Shown one piece after another: positions 35,167 through 44,880 of a stretch of DNA of 64,000 bases. The stretch's first letter is position 1; each line of letters starts with the position of its first letter. Origin of the DNA: Phocaeicola barnesiae DSM 18169 = JCM 13652. Lineage in GTDB: Bacteria > Bacteroidota > Bacteroidia > Bacteroidales > Bacteroidaceae. The stretch covers positions 292,133-356,132 of the forward strand of contig NZ_KB894644.1 of assembly GCF_000374585.1 (NCBI RefSeq), given 5' to 3'. A program made the translations under genes and the position numbers. The notes under the pieces were generated by a model. The model was not told the DNA's origin and did not search any database. It saw only the letters and a list, made by a program, of their open reading frames with translations.

Positions 35167-36819
35167 TCAGATCACTTCGATGCCCTGTTGCCGGCAAAGT
35201 TCCAGACTCAGCTCCTTCAGCTTGAACTTCTGGATCTTGCCGCTTCCGGTCATCGGGAATTCCTTCACGAAGAAGATGTATTTCGGAATCTTGTAGCGGG
35301 CTATCTTCCCTTCGCAGAATTCGCGCACGTCAAACTCGTTCATCGTGCATCCCTCGTGCAGGATGATGAAGGCACCTACGGCCTCCCCGTATTTCTTCGA
35401 AGGTACGCCGGCCACCTGTACATCCTTGATGCCTGGCATCTGGTACAGGAACTCCTCAATCTCGCGCGGATAGATGTTCTCGCCACCGCGGATAATCATG
35501 TCCTTGATACGTCCCGTGATGCGGTAGTTGCCGTTCTCGTCCTTCACGCCCAGGTCGCCCGAGTGCAGGAAGCCGTCCTTGTCTATCACCTCGGCCGTAG
35601 CCTGCGGGTTCTTGTAATACCCCTTCATGTTGTTGTATCCCCGGTTACACATTTCTCCCTGTACTCCCGGCGGACATTCCTCGCCCGTTTCAGGGTCGAT
35701 GACCTTCACCTCGGTGAACTCGTAGTCGTGTCCCACCGTCGTGAAGCGTACCTCCTGCGGGTCGTCTATGCGGCTATGCGTCATTCCCGGCGAAGCCTCC
35801 GTCAGGCCATATACGCTGGTCACCTTCATGAACATCTTCTCTTCCACCTGCTTCATCAGTTCCACCGGACAAAGCGAGCCTGCCATGATACCCGTACGCA
35901 GGCAGGAGAGGTCGAACATGTCGAACATCGGATGGTTCAGTTCCGCGATGAACATCGTAGGCACCCCGTACAGGGCAGTACAGCGCTCCTTGTGTACCGA
36001 AGCCAGTACCAGCAGCGGGTCGAACCGTTCCACCATCACCTCCGTACATCCGTGGGTCAGGCAGTTCATGGTAGCCAGTACCACGCCGAAGCAGTGGAAC
36101 AACGGCACGCAGACACACAACTTGTCGTCCTGGGTGAACTTCATGTGCTCGCCGGTAAGGAATCCGTTGTTCGCGATGTTGTAATGGGTCAGCATCACCC
36201 CTTTCGGGAAACCGGTGGTTCCGGAAGTGTATTGCATGTTCACGGTATCGTGGCAGTTCACCTTCTTCTTGGCCTCGTTCAGCACGTCATCGTCTACGTT
36301 GTTGCCCAGCAGCAGGATTTCCGCCGTGTTATACATCCCCCGGTATTTCTCCTGACCGATGTAGATCACGTTCCGCATGTAGGGGAAACGTTTGCTCTTC
36401 AGGTGTCCCCGTTCGAACGTCTTCAGCTCGGGCAGCATCGTGTAGGTCATTTCTACGAAGTTGCTGTCCCGTTCCCCGTCGACGATACAGAGGGTGTGCA
36501 TGTCCGAGTTCTCGCACAGGTATTCCAGTTCCGCCTGTTTGTAGTTCGTGTTCACCGTAACGGCTACTGCCCCTATCTTGGCACAGGCATACAGGAAAGT
36601 CAGCCAGTCGGGCACATTCTTGGCCCAGATACCTACATGCGTACCGTGTTTTACACCGATGGCCAGCAGTCCCTTGGCCATGTTGTCTACGCGGCGGTTG
36701 AACTGCTTCCACGTGAAGCGCAGGTTCCGGTCCGAGTAGACGATGTATTCCTTGTCCGGCGTCTCGGCTGCCCAGTGTTCCAGCCAGTCGCCCAAAGTTC
36801 TTTCCGATAACTGTAGCAT
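35167..36819 (-). CDS. AMP-forming acyl-CoA synthetase (FadD-like)
   Basis: This 550-residue adenylate-forming enzyme activates a fatty acid or related acid to acyl-CoA. Motifs: P-loop [16 protein letters not shown] (about residues 191-206), [10 protein letters not shown] (about 330), LHSGDLG and [21 protein letters not shown] (about 430-450), and the C-terminal catalytic Lys in [12 protein letters not shown]. The length is that of medium/long-chain CoA ligases. It is 12 bases downstream of an XRE-cupin regulator, a pairing I recall in Bacteroides, suggesting acyl-CoA or fatty-acid responsive control. Confidence 0.92.
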   Translation of the reverse strand: MLQLSERTLGDWLEHWAAETPDKEYIVYSDRNLRFTWKQFNRRVDNMAKGLLAIGVKHGTHVGIWAKNVPDWLTFLYACAKIGAVAVTVNTNYKQAELEYLCENSDMHTLCIVDGERDSNFVEMTYTMLPELKTFERGHLKSKRFPYMRNVIYIGQEKYRGMYNTAEILLLGNNVDDDVLNEAKKKVNCHDTVNMQYTSGTTGFPKGVMLTHYNIANNGFLTGEHMKFTQDDKLCVCVPLFHCFGVVLATMNCLTHGCTEVMVERFDPLLVLASVHKERCTALYGVPTMFIAELNHPMFDMFDLSCLRTGIMAGSLCPVELMKQVEEKMFMKVTSVYGLTEASPGMTHSRIDDPQEVRFTTVGHDYEFTEVKVIDPETGEECPPGVQGEMCNRGYNNMKGYYKNPQATAEVIDKDGFLHSGDLGVKDENGNYRITGRIKDMIIRGGENIYPREIEEFLYQMPGIKDVQVAGVPSKKYGEAVGAFIILHEGCTMNEFDVREFCEGKIARYKIPKYIFFVKEFPMTGSGKIQKFKLKELSLELCRQQGIEVI

Positions 36820-36831
36820 AGCCTTTCCTGT

Positions 36832-37410
36832 TTAGATGGGTGTATAGATTACTGCCAGAATGCGTGCCGCCTGTCCTTCGAAGGAGTGTACGTGGTGCGG
36901 TACGATGGAGTCGTAATAGATGGTATCGCCTTCTTCCAGCAGATAAGTGAATTTGCCGTAATTGATTTCGAGTGTACCCTTCAGCACCATGATGAATTCT
37001 TCGCCTTCGTGGGCCGAGAGGTTGAATTCATAGTTTTCGTTCGCGTCGATGTCGATGATGAACGGTTCCATGTGGCGGTCGGTCTTGCTCCGCGACAGGG
37101 AATGGTAGTGCATGTGCTGACGGGAGTCGATGGAATTGTTCGAGAAGCTGATGGTATCGTCGGCTTCCCCCTTGCGGCAGATGACAGGTCCCGTTTCGTC
37201 TGTCTGGTCGTCGAGGAATGTACCCAGACGCACCCCTAGCGCACGTGCCAGTTTTACGAGCGGTGCCAGCGAAGGGATGTCAATGTTTTCTTCGATGCGG
37301 GTTATCTGTTCCATGGCCAGACCTGTACGGTCTGCCAGTTCTTCCAGGCTTATTTCTTTGGCTGTTCTCAGCGCCTTTACTTTTTCTCCAATAACGTTTG
37401 TGCGGTCCAT
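36832..37410 (-). CDS. XRE-family transcriptional regulator with cupin sensor domain
   Basis: This 192-residue regulator has an N-terminal helix-turn-helix (EKVKALRTAKEISLEELADRTGLA, residues about 8-60) and a C-terminal cupin (about 115-185, HEGEEFIMVLKGTLEI and VPHHVHSFEG). Such proteins sense a small ligand in the cupin. It precedes the acyl-CoA synthetase in the same operon and may regulate it. Promoter at 37535-37542; leader of about 120 bases. Confidence 0.9.
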   Translation of the reverse strand: MDRTNVIGEKVKALRTAKEISLEELADRTGLAMEQITRIEENIDIPSLAPLVKLARALGVRLGTFLDDQTDETGPVICRKGEADDTISFSNNSIDSRQHMHYHSLSRSKTDRHMEPFIIDIDANENYEFNLSAHEGEEFIMVLKGTLEINYGKFTYLLEEGDTIYYDSIVPHHVHSFEGQAARILAVIYTPI

Positions 37411-37821
37411 AGTATTTAAAGTTATTAGTTGTTAGCGAACATGCAACTTGTGGCAAGCTACCCTGTTCTGATGTGAAAGTACTTTCAAGTTGCTCATCTT
37501 ACGGAAAGTAAGGTGAAATATCTCTGAAATGCGACAAAGGTAAACAATTTTCGGGTAATTCCAACTTATTTGTTCCATTTCTTCTGTAGGGCTCTTTCAT
37601 CCTAAACCGCTTCTCTTCTTCCGCCCGCCGGCAGATTCGCTCCCGAGGAAGAGTATATGGCATTGATAATCACTACAGATGCTACCTTCCCGGAAGAGTC
37701 CCGGTCGTTTTCCCTTTCGTGTGTCCCAGTATCGGCCACGCATATTATCCGGAGCCGTATTTGACGTTATGTCATTTTTTTGTCTTATCTTTGGCTCATC
37801 ATTCATTAAGACATCACCATC
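37411..37821. other. Divergent intergenic region between XRE-cupin gene and mnmE
   Basis: No gene is supported. It contains a minus-strand -7 box at 37535-37542 (TACCTTTG) for the regulator and a plus-strand -7 box at 37786-37793 (TATCTTTG) for mnmE, with TTTG at 37760-37763. The GC-rich middle has no clear pattern. Confidence 0.6.
37786..37793 (+). promoter_or_regulatory. -7 promoter box of mnmE
   Basis: TATCTTTG matches TAnnTTTG and lies 28 bases before the mnmE start codon. Confidence 0.75.
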
Positions 37822-39219
37822 ATGTATACACAAGATACTATCTGTGCCGTTGCTACAGCCCAGGGAGGAGCTATCGGCATTATCCGTGTGTCCGGTCCCG
37901 ATGCCATTACGGTTGCCGACCGGATTTTTTCACCGGCCAGTCAGGACGGCCTGCCGCTTTCCGGCCGCAAGCCCTATACCCTCACTTTCGGGACCATCCG
38001 CGATGCAGGAGGCGAGGTTGTCGACGAAGTGTTGGTCAGCCTGTTCCGTGCGCCCCATTCCTATACGGGCGAAGATTCGGTCGAGATTTCCTGCCACGGT
38101 TCCTCGTACATCCTCCAGCAGGTCATGCAACTTCTCATCCGGAACGGATGTCGTGCCGCCGGTCCGGGAGAGTTTACCCAGCGTGCTTTCCTGAACGGGA
38201 AGATGGACCTGAGTCAGGCCGAAGCCGTGGCCGACCTGATAGCCTCTTCTTCGGCCGCTACCCACCGGCTGGCCATGAATCAGATGAAGGGAGGATTCAG
38301 CAAGGAGCTGGCCGCCTTGCGCGAGAAGCTGCTGCATCTCACCTCGCTGATGGAGCTGGAGCTCGACTTCAGCGACCACGAGGAACTGGAGTTTGCCGAC
38401 CGTTCGGAGCTGAAGGCGATAGCCGCCCAGATCGAGCAGGTTATCGGTGGACTGGTGCGTTCCTTCAGTACAGGCAATGCCATCAAGAACGGAATCCCCG
38501 TGGCTATTATCGGTGAGACCAATGCCGGAAAATCCACCTTGCTCAATGCCTTGCTGAACGAGGAGCGTGCCATCGTGAGCGACATCCACGGTACTACCCG
38601 CGATGTGATAGAAGACACCATGAACATCGGCGGAGTGACCTTCCGTTTCATCGATACCGCGGGCATCCGCGAGACCTCCGATACCATCGAGAGTCTGGGC
38701 ATTGAGCGCAGTTTCCAGAAACTGGAGCAGGCGGATATCGTCCTCTGGGTTATCGACCGTTCGGCACCGCATCCCGATTTTTCCCGATTGGCGGGCCAGA
38801 TATTGCCCCGTTGTGCGGGCAAGCACCTCATTGTAGTCTGGAACAAAGCCGATTTAAGTGGTACCGATGCCACTGTATCGCTGAAGGAGATGTTTCCGCA
38901 GGCAGAGATGATATCCATTTCCGCCAAGGCCCGTACAGGCATCCGCGAGCTACAGGACATGCTTCTCCGGGCAGCCGATATTCCGGAAATCACCCAAAGC
39001 AATGTCATCGTGACCAACGTCCGCCATTACGAGGCCCTCAGCAAGGCATTGGAGGCCATTCACCGTGTGCAGGAGGGTATGGACATGGGCCTGTCTGGCG
39101 ACCTGGTGAGCCAGGATTTGCGAGAATGCTTGTTCCACCTGGCGGAGATTGTCGGCGGTGAGATTACGACCGACGAGGTGCTGGGGAATATATTCAAACA
39201 TTTTTGCATCGGTAAATAA
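37822..39219 (+). CDS. mnmE: tRNA modification GTPase MnmE
   Basis: This 465-residue protein, with MnmG, places carboxymethylaminomethyl groups on wobble uridine of some tRNAs. The N-terminal formyl-THF-binding domain (TICAVATAQGGAIGIIRVSG) is followed by a helical domain with an inserted G domain: G1 GETNAGKSTLLN (about residue 233), G3 DTAG, G4 NKAD. The C-terminus CIGK is complete; its Cys is catalytically needed. The gene's 3' end abuts a mobile element yet retains a normal stop, as expected if the element integrated at this end. Confidence 0.97.
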   Translation: MYTQDTICAVATAQGGAIGIIRVSGPDAITVADRIFSPASQDGLPLSGRKPYTLTFGTIRDAGGEVVDEVLVSLFRAPHSYTGEDSVEISCHGSSYILQQVMQLLIRNGCRAAGPGEFTQRAFLNGKMDLSQAEAVADLIASSSAATHRLAMNQMKGGFSKELAALREKLLHLTSLMELELDFSDHEELEFADRSELKAIAAQIEQVIGGLVRSFSTGNAIKNGIPVAIIGETNAGKSTLLNALLNEERAIVSDIHGTTRDVIEDTMNIGGVTFRFIDTAGIRETSDTIESLGIERSFQKLEQADIVLWVIDRSAPHPDFSRLAGQILPRCAGKHLIVVWNKADLSGTDATVSLKEMFPQAEMISISAKARTGIRELQDMLLRAADIPEITQSNVIVTNVRHYEALSKALEAIHRVQEGMDMGLSGDLVSQDLRECLFHLAEIVGGEITTDEVLGNIFKHFCIGK

Positions 39220-39266
39220 AGTACTCTAAACAACTCAAAACATCTTCAAATAACTTATAATAAGTC

Positions 39267-39295
39267 CCTCATTTTGAGGGGCTTTTATTTTTTAA
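39267..39295 (+). terminator. Terminator after mnmE
   Basis: The sequence CCCTCA-TTT-TGAGGG forms a hairpin and is followed by a T-rich tract. Confidence 0.7.
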
Positions 39296-39393
39296 CACTT
39301 CCGAGTAACTTTTTGTTGTTTCAAATTATTGCGACTATTTTTGTACCGTATTTGAACCGCGATGGAATTTAAAAGCGGTGCGATTACGACTAA

Positions 39394-39497
39394 ATGACAT
39401 TGAAGTCACTTCCTTGGGACACCCTGGGAAAATGCCAAAATGACATTGAGAGCACAAGCTGGGACACCCTGGGACGTGGTGGGACACCTTGGGACAC
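39394..39497. repeat. Short direct repeats (TGGGACACC-type) at the left end of element 1
   Basis: The core TGGGACACC occurs three times (from 39415, 39460 and 39480) and ATGACATTGA occurs twice (39394-39403 and 39440-39449), giving a unit of about 45-46 bases repeated twice plus a partial third copy. They lie between mnmE and the first gene of the mobile element. Such repeats are typical of binding sites for a recombinase, excision factor or replication/regulatory protein; the partner is not known. Confidence 0.75.
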
Positions 39498-39545
39498 TTT
39501 TGGGTGACTTCGTTGGCGAAATTATCACAAATATCAGAAACGGCA

Positions 39546-41204
39546 ATGGAGATACAGAAACGATGTAAGTACTGCGGAAAGCTCTTTATTGCACATACAT
39601 TGGCTACTCAGTATTGCTCACGTCAGTGTAATGGCAAAGACTACAAAAGAAAGATGCGAGAGAAGGAAATTTCAGACTATCTTGAATCAAATCCTCAGGA
39701 TGTGCCTGCTGAAGTTTCCTCCCAGAAATCTGTTCTCGAACAAAAGAGATTCCTTACTCCGAGAGAGGCTGCCGCTTATCTGGGCATCGGAAAATCTTCG
39801 GTCTACAGAGAACTTGCCAGTGGGCTTATAAAAGCCGTTCAGATGAAAGGAAAGACTCTTATCAGACGGAAAGATATTGACGGTTTGTTCGATCGGGCAA
39901 AAGAATATCAGACACGAACAGGCAAGATTCATGAGAAACGGGAATATTACACAGTCAGCCAGATTGTAAATAAATTCCATACTACCCGTCGTGCTGTATG
40001 GAATCGTTGTGAGAAGTATGGCATTAAAAAAGTGTATCAAGGGAGAAACACCTTCTATGACAAAGCTCTTGTGGATATACACTTTGCAGAACTGATTGCT
40101 GAAGTGGATATGAATGACTATTACACAATAGATCAAATCATGGAAAAGTTCAGTATGAGCCATGCTGCTGTGCTTTCTTTCGTTCAAAGGAATGATATTC
40201 CCCGTATCACACAAGGACGTAAGGTTTACTACTCACGTGCGCATATTGATACCTTCAAAGGTGAAAGAGAGAATGTTGATCCGCTTTATTACACCTATAA
40301 GGATATACACGAAAAATATAAATTAAGTAAGGACCAGATCAATTATTATGTCCACAATTATAACATCCCAAACCATAAGCAAGGCCGATTGACAATCGTT
40401 GAACGAAATAGCTTTGACAGGATTATAAAAGAAAGAATGAGTACAAGCTTTCTTGATAAAGAAGTTGAGAAAAGAAAAAAACAGAAGAAGACCGATAAGG
40501 TTCCTGACGGCTATATCTCAATCAAACAGATTGCTGAACAATATGGTATTACAGAAAAAGCTGCCCAGGCGAAAACCCGTGAAGGGAAACTGGAAAAGCT
40601 ATTCATCAAACATCGAAACTACTTTAATGCAAATGCCGTGGAACAGTTGTTCAACCGTGATCCAGAAAAGTTCGATGTTCCTGAAGACTATATAACTGCA
40701 CAGAAGATTGCCGAACGGTTCAAGATAACAGTTCATCATGTACATGGTAGAACAAGGGAAGCCAAAGTTCCGAGAATAACTATCAAGCACATAAACTTCT
40801 ACGAGTTAAAAGCTGTGGAAGAGTTATTTGGCCATCGTGTCCCTGTTTCAGAATCTGTTGAAGGAGATTCTATCGAATGGATTACAGGAGAACAGATTGA
40901 AGAGCTTTATGGCTTGTCTACTGCAGCCAGAAGAACTTTGGTTTCCCGTCACAAGATACTAAGTAAAAAGGTTCATGAAACTACATTTTATTCAAAAGCA
41001 GATGTTGAATATGCCAGAAATCCAGGACTCAAAGATCAGAAGGACTATTATACTGTTGAACAAATCAAAGAAAAGTTCGGATTAAGCCGAGAAGAAGTTT
41101 ACAGTCTGGCCCGATACAAAAATATACAGAAGAAACGTGATGGAAGGTTTACTCTGTTCTTAAAGGAAGATGTCATCCGGGCTATCCATGAGCGTAAACA
41201 GTAA
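39546..41204 (+). CDS. Zinc-finger protein with eight tandem excisionase-like HTH modules
   Basis: This 552-residue protein starts with a possible zinc finger (CKYC ... CSRQC, residues 7-28). Eight similar modules of about 47 residues follow, near 69-117, 134-180, 192-238, 248-295, 322-371, 381-430, 445-491 and 501-549. Each has the excisionase/MerR-like form: YYTxxQIxEKFxxS, a second helix, then a basic beta-wing ending in an aromatic. I chose the ATG at 39546; an upstream TTG frame runs into the direct repeats. Helix-turn-helix modules suggest DNA binding, perhaps to the repeats just upstream. I do not recognise a named protein. Confidence 0.75.
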   Translation: MEIQKRCKYCGKLFIAHTLATQYCSRQCNGKDYKRKMREKEISDYLESNPQDVPAEVSSQKSVLEQKRFLTPREAAAYLGIGKSSVYRELASGLIKAVQMKGKTLIRRKDIDGLFDRAKEYQTRTGKIHEKREYYTVSQIVNKFHTTRRAVWNRCEKYGIKKVYQGRNTFYDKALVDIHFAELIAEVDMNDYYTIDQIMEKFSMSHAAVLSFVQRNDIPRITQGRKVYYSRAHIDTFKGERENVDPLYYTYKDIHEKYKLSKDQINYYVHNYNIPNHKQGRLTIVERNSFDRIIKERMSTSFLDKEVEKRKKQKKTDKVPDGYISIKQIAEQYGITEKAAQAKTREGKLEKLFIKHRNYFNANAVEQLFNRDPEKFDVPEDYITAQKIAERFKITVHHVHGRTREAKVPRITIKHINFYELKAVEELFGHRVPVSESVEGDSIEWITGEQIEELYGLSTAARRTLVSRHKILSKKVHETTFYSKADVEYARNPGLKDQKDYYTVEQIKEKFGLSREEVYSLARYKNIQKKRDGRFTLFLKEDVIRAIHERKQ

Positions 41205-41310
41205 GCTTATTCTAACTTACTCTATAATTACTCTCTATTACCAGTAGTAAGCAGAGAATCATCTTGGATATTTGCCATTAAATAGAAACAAATTATAAAT
41301 ACCCACAGAT

Positions 41311-42537
41311 ATGCAGAATTGTAAGAAAGTAACATTAAGACTCCGCCATTGTAAGCATGGCAAAATGTCATACTATCTCGATTACTATCCACCTTATCGG
41401 GACAAAAAAACGATGAAAACCATACGTCATGAATATTTGGGTATATACATTTACGAGAACCCCAAGAATTCACATGAACTTGCTTTCAATAAAACTATGG
41501 AAGAAAAAGCAGAAATCATTCGATGCCGAAGATTTGAGGAAATCATCAATGAACGGTATAATCTTTATGACAAGCAACGCCTGAATGAAAGTTTCATAGA
41601 TTATTATGAAAAAGAAGCCAAGAAGCATAATCAGAAGTGGATATATGTATGCAAACATTTCAAGAACTACGTCAACGGGAAATGTTCCTTTGGAGAAGTT
41701 GATGTGGAATTATGTCAAGGATTTGCAGAATATCTCTTAGAACATGCTCAAAGCATGCGAACTGGCGAACGACTTTCCAATAATTCGATTGCCGGATATT
41801 GGTCAACATTCAGAGGATTCCTTCGGATTGCATACAGGTCCAGATTGATCAATGAGAATATAAATGACTACCTCGATCGCATAGAATACGAAGATACATT
41901 AAAAGAAAGCCTAACTTTACAGGAGATTTACAAGCTCTACAACACAGATTGTAAAATAGATGTATTGAAACGGGCATGTTTGTTTTCTTGCTTTACTGGC
42001 CTGCGTTTCAGTGATGTGAATGCATTGACTTGGGAGATGGTGAAAGAATATGCTGACGGAAGTAAGTATCTTGATTTTCTGGCTGTAAAGACAACGAAAC
42101 AGAATATTGTCCCCATTAATGATGACGCATTGCATCTGATGGGTAGAAAAGGAACTGGAAAGGTATTCAAAGGATTGTTTTACTATATGACTCAAAAAGT
42201 AATGCACGAATGGTTGAAGGCTGCTAAAATTAAAAAGCACATCACTTTCCATAGCTTCCGCCATACCTTTGCAACCCTTCAAGTTGAACTTGGAACAGAT
42301 ATCTACACCGTGCAGAACATGCTTGGACATGCCAACGTAACGACCACAGAGATTTACGCTCGACACGCAGATGCCAAATCCAAGGAAGCATCCCAGAAGC
42401 TCTCTCTTAGTCTGTTAAAAAGTGTTTCGACAAATAAGAAATCAAGTGAAAATAAGAACTCAAATAAAGAGAACAAAATAATAACAAGTGAAAAAAATGG
42501 AAACAAGAGAAAAGAAAACCACCTCCCAAAATATTGA
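41311..42537 (+). CDS. Tyrosine recombinase (integrase) of element 1
   Basis: This 408-residue site-specific recombinase shows the catalytic set in order: Arg in FTGLRFSD (about residue 232), HxxR in HSFRHTFAT (about 313), the late His in MLGHANVTTTEIYARH and the nucleophilic Tyr just after it. The N-terminal half holds an arm-binding domain and a SAM-like core-binding domain. It probably integrates and excises element 1 near the mnmE end. A Lys/Asn-rich tail follows the catalytic domain. Confidence 0.9.
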   Translation: MQNCKKVTLRLRHCKHGKMSYYLDYYPPYRDKKTMKTIRHEYLGIYIYENPKNSHELAFNKTMEEKAEIIRCRRFEEIINERYNLYDKQRLNESFIDYYEKEAKKHNQKWIYVCKHFKNYVNGKCSFGEVDVELCQGFAEYLLEHAQSMRTGERLSNNSIAGYWSTFRGFLRIAYRSRLINENINDYLDRIEYEDTLKESLTLQEIYKLYNTDCKIDVLKRACLFSCFTGLRFSDVNALTWEMVKEYADGSKYLDFLAVKTTKQNIVPINDDALHLMGRKGTGKVFKGLFYYMTQKVMHEWLKAAKIKKHITFHSFRHTFATLQVELGTDIYTVQNMLGHANVTTTEIYARHADAKSKEASQKLSLSLLKSVSTNKKSSENKNSNKENKIITSEKNGNKRKENHLPKY

Positions 42538-42650
42538 ATATCAATATATTAAAATAGTTAACTACTTGCATTTTCTTATAGATTCTTTCGAATTATTCAT
42601 GCATTTCTCCCTATTTTTGTGTAGTAATTCTTAAATAAATTGAAGTAATT

Positions 42651-43328
42651 ATGAAAACAAAACATAGGGAGAAATTCTTTTTAATCATGGTCAGTAGCCT
42701 TACAACTTTGGCTATATTCTTTCCATATACGACATTTTGCGTTAATAATCAAGCTGGCTCAGACAACTCAGTCACAAACACGATTATAATAGAAATCATT
42801 ATTATTTCCATCATAATAGCATTGTTATTTACACAGATTAAAAGAAAAAATAAATCTCAAACAGCTGATGCAGATGCCTTGCCTATACCAGAAGAAGCAA
42901 TCAGTCATTATCATGAAGTAAGAAAACAACGTGAAGATCAAGAGTATCAACTCAATCAGAAAAAATTTGCAGCTGTTTCTGCCTATGTGCAGCTTATGCT
43001 TTCTCCTTATATGAAAGAGTCTGATGTGAAAATAGTTTGTAATAATATAAAGTCTTGGATTACTAACGAGGATGCCGCTATTGTTTCAGTTAGTACGGAT
43101 GGACGTCTTGGCTCAATTGATCTTCGCCATCTTGTCTGGAACATCGGTGAACGCTTTAACTGGAAAGGAGAAAAGCGGGCACTGTTTGCAAAAATGGTAT
43201 TTCCCATTGAGCTCAGAGATATTGAAGTCTCAACAATCAGACGCAATCTTCGTCAACGTGGTACTTGCATTATAGACCTTGACATTCCTGAAAAAGGTGA
43301 TTATAGATTCTCCTTTCAACTTATCTGA
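42651..43328 (+). CDS. Membrane-anchored hypothetical protein of element 1
   Basis: This 225-residue protein has a hydrophobic N-terminus (about 11-30) and a second strong membrane segment (about 45-62, TIIIEIIIISIIIALLF). A charged, helical soluble domain follows, with regular heptad-like spacing near residues 80-110. I recognise no family. It sits between the integrase and a small HTH gene, each in the same direction. Confidence 0.55.
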   Translation: MKTKHREKFFLIMVSSLTTLAIFFPYTTFCVNNQAGSDNSVTNTIIIEIIIISIIIALLFTQIKRKNKSQTADADALPIPEEAISHYHEVRKQREDQEYQLNQKKFAAVSAYVQLMLSPYMKESDVKIVCNNIKSWITNEDAAIVSVSTDGRLGSIDLRHLVWNIGERFNWKGEKRALFAKMVFPIELRDIEVSTIRRNLRQRGTCIIDLDIPEKGDYRFSFQLI

Positions 43329-43424
43329 AATTACTTTCTATTACATTGAAATTATTCTGTATGATGTTATATCACCGTCAAATAAGCCGGTTCATTTGTG
43401 ACATGAATTTTAAATATTTCAATT

Positions 43425-43808
43425 ATGGATGTAAAAGAAGTAACATTTAATGACATGCCACAAGTAATTGGCAAAATATTCCAGAAAATAGAGCATGTTG
43501 AACAGATGCTCAATAATATGAAAGCCGAGCTCGACGATAAAAAAGACAACATCTCATCAGCAGACCACATTCCTATGACATTGGATGAAGCCTGTGAGTT
43601 CCTTCGTATGAAGAAATCTACTATGTACTATCATTTGTCCAAAGGAAACATTCCAGGAACTAAGAAAGGCAAAAACTACATTCTATATAAAGACGAGCTA
43701 TTAAAATGGACAGAGTTGGGAAGGCTTGAAGTCGATTTAAGAACAGCCGAGGAGATAAATGAAGATTACCTTAAAACTATAAAGCGAAAACCGAATCGGA
43801 GAAAATAA
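43425..43808 (+). CDS. Small helix-turn-helix (excisionase-type) protein
   Basis: This 127-residue protein has an N-terminal helical segment with an LNNMKAELDDKKDN coil and a HTH_17-type domain from about residue 46 (MTLDEACEFLRMKKSTMYYHLSKGNIPGTKKGKNYILYKDELLKW). Such proteins act as recombination directionality factors or as regulators in Bacteroides mobile elements. The family match is clear; the exact role is inferred. Confidence 0.8.
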   Translation: MDVKEVTFNDMPQVIGKIFQKIEHVEQMLNNMKAELDDKKDNISSADHIPMTLDEACEFLRMKKSTMYYHLSKGNIPGTKKGKNYILYKDELLKWTELGRLEVDLRTAEEINEDYLKTIKRKPNRRK

Positions 43809-44062
43809 ACACAAAGAACAAAAGCACAATAAATAACGGGTATCAGCCATTTACAGACATATTCATTATCATTATGCAAGCATAACATACACATTATAAT
43901 ATTTTTGTAAACTAGTGTGAGAGAATAATATAATATTTACATCGAAATAACTGCATAAAAACTGTCTGCAATTATATGCAGATAGTTATCAATTACCAAA
44001 ATATAAACTTTATACAAGAAGAATTATGAGTAAGATGAAAAAATCCTCTCTGCTCTCTCTTT
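43809..44062. other. Intergenic stretch with a hairpin in element 1
   Basis: No complete gene. A 9-bp hairpin (about 43961-43970 with 43977-43985, CTGTCTGCA/TGCAGATAG, one G:U pair) lies upstream of the next gene. Just before that gene an ATG at 44026 starts a short frame that does not join it, see the entry for 44063. Confidence 0.5.
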
Positions 44063-44788
44063 TTGTGTATTCAATGTCCGGAACATTGTACAAAACAAGA
44101 GACTGTTACGTCCATAAATGAACTTTGGACAATTTTTCGTGCTGCTTATGAGCAGTACCAGTTGGAAATTCTTAATGATGAAAAGTTGTATGACCGGTAC
44201 ATAAACGATTTCATCAGTTATCACCTTCCTATCTTCTCTAACGTAGAAGAAGTAGTCCGTAATCATTTCCGAAATATCTTCTGTCTATACGAACTGCTTT
44301 CTACCAGAAAAGATTTGGTAGAAAAGTATTTTACCCGTACAGTTTTTGAGGAGGAAGACTTCAACGAAATGCTTTACTCGTTTAATCATTTAGATTGTAA
44401 GGTTACAAAATCTAAAATTCTAGCTTCATTTAATAAGGCCCAAATTCAACTAATTACACAATTTGCTAATGAATCGAATCTATTTGTAAATAGAGTTGAT
44501 GAAAAGACTATAGATGACTTTTTCAAATGTAACCTTAATAATGGGTTGATTGTAACCAATATGGCTAGCATACTTCCATTGCTATATGAGCTTTCCAGAC
44601 AAAAGATGATACCCTACAACTGGGTATCATTACTTGCTGATAACAAACTGCTTGTACCTAAGAAAACTATGAAGTCTTCCACACGTATAGCAATCAGTAG
44701 CAGGTTAACAGAACTGAAAGACTCTGTTGTTGATTTTCCAGGAAAAGCATACATAAACTTGGTGCAACAACTGAAAGAAATGATATAA
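44063..44788 (+). CDS. Hypothetical protein of element 1 (TTG start or frameshift)
   Basis: This 241-residue mainly helical protein has no recognised domain. In its frame no ATG lies near the start; the first candidate is TTG at 44063, giving MCIQCPEHCTKQE. An ATG at 44026, 37 bases upstream, is in another frame and a run of six A (44038-44043) lies between them, so a frameshift or sequencing error could have separated the true start. The N-terminal CxxCxxxC would suit metal binding. Confidence 0.55.
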   Translation: MCIQCPEHCTKQETVTSINELWTIFRAAYEQYQLEILNDEKLYDRYINDFISYHLPIFSNVEEVVRNHFRNIFCLYELLSTRKDLVEKYFTRTVFEEEDFNEMLYSFNHLDCKVTKSKILASFNKAQIQLITQFANESNLFVNRVDEKTIDDFFKCNLNNGLIVTNMASILPLLYELSRQKMIPYNWVSLLADNKLLVPKKTMKSSTRIAISSRLTELKDSVVDFPGKAYINLVQQLKEMI

Positions 44789-44880
44789 AGTAAAGAAAGT
44801 ACAACAACTGAAAGGAAATCCACCTAACACTCCTCCTAACGCTTTCATCTGTTAGGATAGGCTTCAGTTATTACTAAAAT

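Noticed and set aside
35026..36810. Plus-strand open frame of 594 codons
   Set aside because: It is antisense to the acyl-CoA synthetase, which has complete family motifs; the frame reflects the high-GC codon pattern.
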